NCBI RefSeq assembly: GCF_001439785.1
Contig: NZ_JYLI01000003.1
Location: 310,001 to 374,000 of the forward strand
DNA from: Pseudomonas poae
Lineage (GTDB): Bacteria; Pseudomonadota; Gammaproteobacteria; Pseudomonadales; Pseudomonadaceae
Direction of reading: 5' to 3'
DNA length: 64,000 nucleotides
Positions 56,042 through 62,319 of this stretch are shown piece by piece. Both the position numbers and the translations under genes were made by a program. The notes below the pieces were generated by a model. It worked only from the letters and a program-made list of their open reading frames with translations. It was not told the DNA's origin and did not search any database. Position 1 is the first letter of the stretch; each line of letters starts with the position of its first letter.

Positions 56042-56677
56042 ATGCAACTTTATACTTACTACCGTTCGACCTCGTCCTACCGGGTGCGTATCGCGTTGGC
56101 GCTCAAAGGCCTGACGTTCAATGCGGTGCCGATCAATCTGCTGGTGCCGCCGGGCGGTGCGAACCATCAGCCCGAGTACCTTGCGATCAACCCGCAAGGG
56201 CGCGTCCCGGCGTTGCGCACGGACGACGGCGAACTGCTGATTCAGTCACCGGCGATCATCGAGTACCTGGAGGAGCGCTATCCGCAGGTGCCGTTGCTGT
56301 CCACGAATCTGGCGACCCGTGCCCACGCGCGTGCGGTGGCGTCGATTATCGGCTGCGATATTCATCCGCTGCATAACTCCAGTACCCAGAACCTGCTGCG
56401 GCAGTGGGGGCACGATGAGGCGCAATTGCTGGAATGGATCGGCCATTGGGTCAGCCAGGGATTGGCGGCGGTGGAGCAGTTGATTGGCGATGAAGGGTAT
56501 TGTCTGGGCGAGCAGCCTGGGCTGGCGGATGTGTTTCTGATTCCGCAGGTATATGCCGCGCAGCGCTTCAAGGTGTCGTTGGAGGCGTATCCGCGAATTC
56601 AGCGGGTATCGGCGCTGGCGGCGCAGCATCCGGCGTTTGTCCGGGCACATCCCGGCAGTCAGGCTGACGCGCCTTAG
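56042..56677 (+). CDS. maiA: Maleylacetoacetate isomerase MaiA (zeta GST)
   Basis: Glutathione-dependent cis-trans isomerase. It has 211 residues with the zeta-class active-site motif YRSTSSYRVRIALALKG, INPQGRVPAL and the EYLEERYP region. It is the third gene of the homogentisate pathway cluster; the three enzymes take homogentisate to fumarate and acetoacetate. Confidence 0.95.
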   Translation: MQLYTYYRSTSSYRVRIALALKGLTFNAVPINLLVPPGGANHQPEYLAINPQGRVPALRTDDGELLIQSPAIIEYLEERYPQVPLLSTNLATRAHARAVASIIGCDIHPLHNSSTQNLLRQWGHDEAQLLEWIGHWVSQGLAAVEQLIGDEGYCLGEQPGLADVFLIPQVYAAQRFKVSLEAYPRIQRVSALAAQHPAFVRAHPGSQADAP

Positions 56678-56713
56678 TTTCAAATGCGGGAGACTCTGTG
56701 GCGAGCGAGCTTA

Positions 56714-56898
56714 TTGTGGCGAGCGGGCTTGCCCCGCGTTGGGGTGCGAAGCGGCCCCCAATCCAGCAAACCGCGGTGTACCTGATACGGCTCAGCGCCT
56801 GGTTTTGGGGCTGCTGCGCAGCCCAACGCAGGACAAGCCTGCTCGCCACAGGGAATCTGCGCTTAACTGACTTGCATTAGAGCAAGCCTGCTCGCCAC
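56714..56898. repeat. Long inverted repeat, right copy (REP-rich)
   Basis: The inverse of 50867-51049, with few mismatches. Both ends are REP cores (TTGTGGCGAGCGGGC and the inverse core ending CTCGCCAC). It lies between maiA and the SirB1-like gene. Confidence 0.88.
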
Positions 56899-56930
56899 AA
56901 CAGGCCCTCTTGCCATAGGAATGCAAGTGT

Positions 56931-57734
56931 TCAGTGCACGACCGAGTTGGGGGGCAGATGACCCAGCCGTTCGGCCAGGCGCAGACGCTGGATCGGGTCT
57001 TCGCTGAGCAGCAGCGCATGTTCCAGGTCAAACCGCTCGGCGTTGGGGCAGTCCAGGCGCTGATAGAGGCTGGCCCGCGCCAGGTAGTCGGCGGCGCTGG
57101 CGTTGCCCAGTTCCAGTACGCGTTCGGCGTCGATCAGGGCGGCCAGGTAATCATCGTTGGACAGGTGCAACTGCCGCAGGTTACGTGACAGCCGTTGCAG
57201 GATCGAGCGCGGCTCGGCGGTGTGCAGGTGTTCGGATTTCAGCGCGAGGTTGGGGCCGTATTGACGTTGCAGCAGCTCGCGGCAGTCGTTGGGGTAGAGG
57301 CGTCGACCGCCGCAGGGGTCGAGCAGATGATCGGCCCCCGGCACGCGCAGCAGGAAGTGGCCAGGGAAATTCACGCCCTGCAGGGGAATCTCCAGACGCC
57401 GCGCCAGTTCCAGCGCGATTAGCCCCATAGCCAGTGGCTGCCCGCGCTTGCGTTGCAGTACCTTGTCCAACAGGGCAGCGGCGGGGCGCAGAGGGGTGAA
57501 GTCGTCCTGAGCGAAGCCCAGGTCGTTCATGCGTCGCAGCAGCGGCTGGCCGAGTTCATCCATTGGCAATGTCGGCATGGCCAGGCCGACCTGTTGCTGC
57601 AGCAAGGCGAGATCACGCAGGATGGCTGACGGCTGCACGGCCGCGTCATGCTCGGCGGCAATCCACAGCGCGGCTTCGAACAGCGCCGGGGGCGAGCGTT
57701 GCAGACAGGCGAAAAAGGCTTGGCGGGGAGTCAT
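56931..57734 (-). CDS. SirB1/tetratricopeptide transglutaminase-like protein
   Basis: A 267-residue protein of the SirB1 family: an N-terminal helical segment and a transglutaminase-like core (LLDKVLQRKRGQPLAMGLIALELARRLEIPLQGVNFPGHFLLR, with FPGHFL) followed by TPR-like helices (DYLARASLYQRLDCPNAERFDLEHAL). The conserved NFPGHFL His fits the family, though the catalytic Cys is not evident. Its role is unknown. Confidence 0.85.
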   Translation of the reverse strand: MTPRQAFFACLQRSPPALFEAALWIAAEHDAAVQPSAILRDLALLQQQVGLAMPTLPMDELGQPLLRRMNDLGFAQDDFTPLRPAAALLDKVLQRKRGQPLAMGLIALELARRLEIPLQGVNFPGHFLLRVPGADHLLDPCGGRRLYPNDCRELLQRQYGPNLALKSEHLHTAEPRSILQRLSRNLRQLHLSNDDYLAALIDAERVLELGNASAADYLARASLYQRLDCPNAERFDLEHALLLSEDPIQRLRLAERLGHLPPNSVVH

Positions 57735-57920
57735 TGCATTCTCCGGCAGATGCCCCGTTTTAGCCTTGCTGCGAATATACGTCCAGTGTCTTGAAAAATA
57801 TCCTACGTGCTTATGTCGGAACGCCTACGAAATCTGCCTGCTTATTCCAGCACGCTTCAGCGAATTTTTGCCGCGAGCCTATACTTGGCCCACGACCAGA
57901 CGTGATCCGGGAGCTTGACG

Positions 57921-58940
57921 ATGTTTGCTCTCATGAACAGTACCCGCCTTGAATCGCTGCACCTGAGCACCGACCCGGTGACCGGCCTCAAGGCGATCAT
58001 CGCTATTCACAACAGCCGCTTCGGCCCGGCCTTGGGAGGCTGTCGCTACCTCGCCTATCCCGATGACGAAAGTGCCGTGGCGGATGCTGCGCGCCTGGCC
58101 CAGGGCATGAGCTACAAGGCGGCCCTGGCCGGGCTTCCGGTGGGCGGCGCAACGGCGGTGATCCTGCGGCCTGCCCACGTGGAAAACCGCGCTGCGTTGT
58201 TTGAAGCCTTTGGCCGTTGCATCGAGCAACTGGGCGGACGCTACATCACCGCCACCGACAGCGGCACCTCGGTGGCCGACATGGATTGCATCGCCCAGCA
58301 CACCCGTTTTGTCACCAGCACCAGCGCCGCTGGCGACCCCTCGCCCCACGCGGCCATGGGCGTGTTCGCCGGTATTCGCACCACGGCCATGGCTCGCTTG
58401 GGCAGTGACAACCTTGAAGGCTTGCGCGTGGCGATCCAGGGCCTGGGCAATGTGGGTTACGCGCTGGCCGAACAACTGCACGCCGCCGGCGCCGAACTGC
58501 TGGTCAGCGACATCGACCACGGCAAGGTGCAACTGGCCATGGAACAGCTCGGCGCGCACCCCATCGCCAACGACGCCTTGCTTAGCACCCCCTGCGATAT
58601 CCTCGCGCCCTGCGGCGTCGGTGCCGTGCTCAATCGCCAGAGCGTCGCCCAACTGCGCTGCGCCGCCGTGGCCGGTTCAGCCAGCGCACAATTGACCAAC
58701 CTGCAGATCGCCGACCAACTGGAAGGGCGCGGCATCCTCTACGCACCGGACTACGTGATCAACTCCGGGGGGCTGATCTACGTGGCCCTCAAGCACAGTG
58801 GCGCGCAATTGCCGACCATTACCGCACACCTGTCCAACATCGGCACGCGCCTGACCGAAATTTTCGCCCATGCCCAGGCCGAAAAACGCTCACCCGCACG
58901 GGTGGCCGACGAACTGGCCGAACGTCTGCTCTACCGCTGA
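57921..58940 (+). CDS. Leu/Glu/Phe/Val-type dehydrogenase lacking the catalytic Lys
   Basis: A 339-residue amino-acid dehydrogenase-fold protein. Family parts are visible: FGPALGGCRYL, MSYKAALAGL (substrate Lys66), TDSGTSVADMD and the NAD domain QGLGNVGYALAEQL. The motif that should read GGGK-x-V-I is GGATAVI, so the catalytic lysine is Thr78. It may be inactive or act on other substrates. GGGAG precedes the ATG at 57921. It converges with yebG. Confidence 0.88.
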   Translation: MFALMNSTRLESLHLSTDPVTGLKAIIAIHNSRFGPALGGCRYLAYPDDESAVADAARLAQGMSYKAALAGLPVGGATAVILRPAHVENRAALFEAFGRCIEQLGGRYITATDSGTSVADMDCIAQHTRFVTSTSAAGDPSPHAAMGVFAGIRTTAMARLGSDNLEGLRVAIQGLGNVGYALAEQLHAAGAELLVSDIDHGKVQLAMEQLGAHPIANDALLSTPCDILAPCGVGAVLNRQSVAQLRCAAVAGSASAQLTNLQIADQLEGRGILYAPDYVINSGGLIYVALKHSGAQLPTITAHLSNIGTRLTEIFAHAQAEKRSPARVADELAERLLYR

Positions 58941-58949
58941 CCGGGCATT

Positions 58950-58984
58950 AAAAAGGCCCTGAATCAATGATTCAGGGCCTGTTC
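58950..58984. terminator. Bidirectional terminator between the dehydrogenase and yebG
   Basis: A near-perfect stem AGGCCCTGAATCA / TGATTCAGGGCCT (58954-58980). Toward yebG (minus) it is followed by TTTTTAATG, and toward the dehydrogenase end by a weaker TTCAATT run. Confidence 0.88.
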
Positions 58985-58994
58985 AATTCGGGCT

Positions 58995-59204
58995 TTATTC
59001 CGCCGCTGCGTTCAGCAGCTCGGACAACGCGTCCGGCTGACTCTTGAACGCCTTGGCAAACACATCGCGATTCTTCGCCATGTAGATGCCGGCTTCCTCC
59101 ACCTGCTGCTCGCTCAGGGACGGCACGGCTTTTTGCAACACTTCTGCCAGCAACTCAGCGAGTTCAAGCATTTTGTCATGACGGTCAGCTTCGGCTTTAT
59201 CCAT
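58995..59204 (-). CDS. yebG: YebG-family protein, 5'-truncated
   Basis: A 69-residue ORF beginning MDKAEADRHDKMLELAELL and ending SELLNAAAE. It matches YebG, the SOS-induced DNA-damage protein (E. coli: SKKEADAYDKMLDLADLL after an N-terminal beta region), but the first about 17 residues (the MAVEV...-type start) are missing. Upstream of Met1 the frame (EVSRQFPWKKI) has no resemblance to the family and the composition is AT-rich. I infer that the adjacent island interrupted yebG immediately before this Met codon. No SOS-box or good ribosome-binding site is visible upstream, so it may not be expressed. Confidence 0.8.
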   Translation of the reverse strand: MDKAEADRHDKMLELAELLAEVLQKAVPSLSEQQVEEAGIYMAKNRDVFAKAFKSQPDALSELLNAAAE

Positions 59205-59671
59205 GATTTTCTTCCATGGAAACTGCCTAGATACCTCCAGATTGGGTGTGAGTGAATCTGTGAGGGTTGAGCTCTGAGCAGCGGTGCGATAGTTTAAGCA
59301 TGTGGCCAGCGAAGCCTGATTTCCCACAGCTACTGACTTCGTGTTACTGCGTTTCGCGTGACACGACATGGCTGTGCAAACGACCCAAATGTCGGGAGCA
59401 CAGCCATGCATTGCACTGAAAAAAATTCTCGCCCTATAGCAGGCAATAAGCCAAGCTCAATTTTTGACGAGTCACCATTCTCTCATAGCAGGAAAGAGTG
59501 GCTGCCGAATGGGCATCCGATAAATATATTGGATGTGAAAAGCATCATATTAACTATGTGGTGCTGCTCGGCGCTCAACCTGTTCTCATATCTATGGCCT
59601 GTCGGCTGTTGCCTTACAAAAAATGACTTAACTGCCGGTTGCCTATCCGAGGGTGGGAAGGGAGCAGGGCT
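59205..59671. other. Island left edge, no convincing gene
   Basis: A 467-bp region between the truncated yebG and the first recombinase. It holds the nested hairpin at 59367-59408. Open frames here (for example the 106-residue frame at 59358-59678) have no family features. The recombinase promoter probably lies in the AT-rich part around 59500-59650. Confidence 0.6.
59367..59408. repeat. Nested palindromic hairpin at the island edge
   Basis: CATGGCTGTGC pairs perfectly with GCACAGCCATG (11 bp); inside, CGAC pairs with GTCG around CCAAAT, with a 3 x 3 mismatch (AAA / GGA) between the stems. The 42-nt structure has the shape of a folded recombination or regulatory site, not of a terminator. 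Confidence 0.75.
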
Positions 59672-60856
59672 ATGTTGAAAAGTGGCCTGGTTTATAAGCT
59701 GTGCTCATTTGTTGTTGAGGACTCTGTTCAGTATATTGTCATGCATCGATTAAATTTAACTATTCCAATTAGCGCCTCTATTTACATCGCTCGATTATCC
59801 CAGAAATATCGTACTAGGGGCGGTACGTTTGGGCTAAAGGCGCGTCATATTACGTATTTGTATAGCTGGGCAGACGCTCACCGCTATGATTTAGAGCACG
59901 CTTTGTTTAGCGCTTCAGGAGTTGATGACTTTTGTGTTCAACAATTTTGCGAGTGGTTAGGTCAAAGACGACATAAGGGTAAATGTTTGGATGCGGAATA
60001 TCTTAATCAGATTATAAATAATTGTAGAGATTTAATTATCTACTTTATTAGGCGGTGCTCTATGGCTAGCGCGCTTGATAAAAGTATTGAAATATCCGCT
60101 CATTTAGATGTCTGGAGAGAATATCGCCAGCATGAAGAAAGTGATAGAGATTTTGATGATCTTTCGGATAAAGAATATGAGAAGGTGGAAAGCGCGCTTC
60201 GTGGTGTGAAGGAGTTTGGAGATATGACTTCATTGGAGCTGCGAAATTATATTCTCTGGCGTTTAGCATGGGAGTTTGGACTGCGTATTGGGGAAATTCT
60301 GGCTTTACGTTTAGAAGACATCTGTGAAGAGGGGGGATTTAAGTATCTCGCTATAGTGCGAATAAATCATAGAACTGAACTAGATCCACGAGCGCCAAAC
60401 CAACCGAGAGTAAAAACAAAATCTCGTGAATTGGGTTACTTAAACGCTAATAGCGACTTGCCAGAAATCTTGGATATATACCTGAGTCAACACCGGCGAG
60501 CATGGCGGCTTGTAAAAAATGAAAAGATTTTGACTCAATTTTTACCCCATAATTACGTGTTTATTGCTCATGATTCTACCGCCAATGCACTCTCTTTGTC
60601 CGGTGCTCAAAAGGTAGCGGAGAATATTTCGAAGAAGTCTGGTGTCCATCTACGCTGGCATCGTAATCGTCACTCTTTTTTTAATCGGGCGTATGAAGAC
60701 GCACTTAATAGCAAGCTTCCAAAAGAAAATATTCGAGATTTAGTGTATTTCGGAGGTTGGGCCAGCGAGCGCTCTTTGGAGCTATATATAAAGCGTGTCA
60801 CCAGGGAAAGGGCAAAACAAGGTCTTCAGGCTCTGAATCTTGAGAAGGTGGTGTAA
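59672..60856 (+). CDS. Tyrosine recombinase, first of trio
   Basis: A 394-residue site-specific integrase. After an N-terminal core-binding region (to about residue 160) the catalytic domain shows all residues: Arg205 (FGLRIGEILAL), Lys248/250 (VKTKSR), His330-x-x-Arg333-His334 (WHRNRHSF), Trp363 (GGWAS) and Tyr372 (LELYIKR). So it is probably active. The start ATG at 59672 has GGGAGCAGGG upstream. Its stop overlaps the next ATG (TAATG). In size and order it resembles trio elements such as RIT, Tn554 TnpABC or gamma-mobile-trio, but I cannot say which. Confidence 0.9.
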   Translation: MLKSGLVYKLCSFVVEDSVQYIVMHRLNLTIPISASIYIARLSQKYRTRGGTFGLKARHITYLYSWADAHRYDLEHALFSASGVDDFCVQQFCEWLGQRRHKGKCLDAEYLNQIINNCRDLIIYFIRRCSMASALDKSIEISAHLDVWREYRQHEESDRDFDDLSDKEYEKVESALRGVKEFGDMTSLELRNYILWRLAWEFGLRIGEILALRLEDICEEGGFKYLAIVRINHRTELDPRAPNQPRVKTKSRELGYLNANSDLPEILDIYLSQHRRAWRLVKNEKILTQFLPHNYVFIAHDSTANALSLSGAQKVAENISKKSGVHLRWHRNRHSFFNRAYEDALNSKLPKENIRDLVYFGGWASERSLELYIKRVTRERAKQGLQALNLEKVV

Positions 60857-62319
60857 TGGCCAATTGCGTTCATTTTTTTTGCAAGATTAATAACGTATTA
60901 CCTGTAAAGATATCTGTATCAGGAGACGTGTGGTTTTGTACTTGGAGAAAAGGTTGTCAAATCGATTTCTCAAGCTATTCTTTACCAAGCTCGATTATCG
61001 ATGCAGCAAAAGCATCGCTTCGCTATAGATTGCGAAGTACTGGTCCTGGTTCGATAGATGCTGTTAAGTTTTTATTGAGAGATTTGTCTATTTGTTGGCA
61101 AGGATCTTGGGTGGATTTTGGTTCTCTCACATTGTTCATGGTGACAGAAATATGGAACTCTGCAGTGGCAGAGAGCAATAGGGAATTCAGAAAGGAGCTT
61201 GTTCGATTCTATAAATATTGCGAAAATAATTCTTTGTGCGGTGCGGAAACAGCGATTTACAAAAGGATGAGAGGCTGGAGGTGCACTAGCGGTCGTAAAA
61301 ATTATAGAGATCTTTTGGCATGGCATCCCCGGTATGGCGCCATGATCTCAGGTGAATTCGAGCTTGTGCGGTTAGCAGTTTCTTCTGCCGCTTCCGAAGA
61401 AAGCCAAAATGATCATTACATCAGGATTTTGCTATGGATCTGCATTGAAACGCTAAAGCGGCCTGGCCAAATTCTTGAGATGACCGCCGATGCGTTGACG
61501 ACAGTATTTACTTCAGACGGCAGTAGTTCCTATTTTCTGACTATTCCCAAAGCAAAGCGTCAACTAGGCCGGCCACCAGAAAAATGGCCGATTACTTGTG
61601 ATCTTGCAGCCGAACTCGAGAAGTTTTGCAATAGACCTAGCGTTCACGCAGACCAAATTTCCTGTAACCGTCTTCTAGTTTGTATTTATGCCAATCCTAG
61701 AAGACCTAACTATAATCTATCTGGTTTCATTAAGCGCTGGGTCGAACAGCGAAATATCATTAGCTCTCGTACCGGTGATTTTATCCATTTAAGTCCTAGG
61801 CGGATAAGGCATTCAGGCGCTACGGCACTTGCACTAAGAGGCATGCCGGCTCCGCAAATTCAGTACATTTTGGAACACGACAGTCCTGAGTCGTGTTACG
61901 TCTATATAGATGCAATCGGTTCTGAGTTATGTCCTCTAGTTGAAAAGGTTGACAGGAAACTAGGTGGGATTTTTTCTGGATTGCTTGAAGCTTACTTTCT
62001 TGGGCGAATTGGGACGAAACAAGGTGCGCCGATATTGATACCTGTCTCGGAGACTCCTGCGGTTGTAGGTGGTTGCAACTCTAATAATGGGTGCAGTAAG
62101 CATCCTTTTTTTAGTTGTTATAATGGTTGTAGATATTTCATCGCATGGAGAGGGGCTGATCATAAAAAAGCGCTAGATTATGTTCAACGTGAACTAGATG
62201 TATGGCGTTCGGCTGAGGGAAGGTATGATCGGAGTAAGTCAATAAAGGACTTTGAACGTGTTTATACAGGGATCACCCAAGTTATTCAGGAAATAAAAAA
62301 AGGGGAAGGGTGTGAGTGA
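60856..62319 (+). CDS. Tyrosine recombinase-like protein, second of trio, with C-terminal Cys cluster
   Basis: A 487-residue recombinase-like protein. Box I Arg202 (LKRPGQIL), Lys231/233 (IPKAKRQLGR), box II R318-H319 (SPRRIRHSGAT), His341 and Tyr348 or Tyr350 (CYVYIDA) are recognisable. The first His of HxxRH is Arg315, so catalysis may be altered. After the catalytic domain is a cluster Cys407-x5-Cys413-x7-Cys421-x3-Cys425, a possible zinc site for DNA or partner binding. It overlaps the first gene by 1 bp and the third by 8 bp. Confidence 0.85.
   Translation: MANCVHFFCKINNVLPVKISVSGDVWFCTWRKGCQIDFSSYSLPSSIIDAAKASLRYRLRSTGPGSIDAVKFLLRDLSICWQGSWVDFGSLTLFMVTEIWNSAVAESNREFRKELVRFYKYCENNSLCGAETAIYKRMRGWRCTSGRKNYRDLLAWHPRYGAMISGEFELVRLAVSSAASEESQNDHYIRILLWICIETLKRPGQILEMTADALTTVFTSDGSSSYFLTIPKAKRQLGRPPEKWPITCDLAAELEKFCNRPSVHADQISCNRLLVCIYANPRRPNYNLSGFIKRWVEQRNIISSRTGDFIHLSPRRIRHSGATALALRGMPAPQIQYILEHDSPESCYVYIDAIGSELCPLVEKVDRKLGGIFSGLLEAYFLGRIGTKQGAPILIPVSETPAVVGGCNSNNGCSKHPFFSCYNGCRYFIAWRGADHKKALDYVQRELDVWRSAEGRYDRSKSIKDFERVYTGITQVIQEIKKGEGCE

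Noticed and set aside
59358..59678. 106-residue ORF at the island edge
   Set aside because: Begins inside the hairpin region, has no family resemblance and overlaps the first recombinase start.
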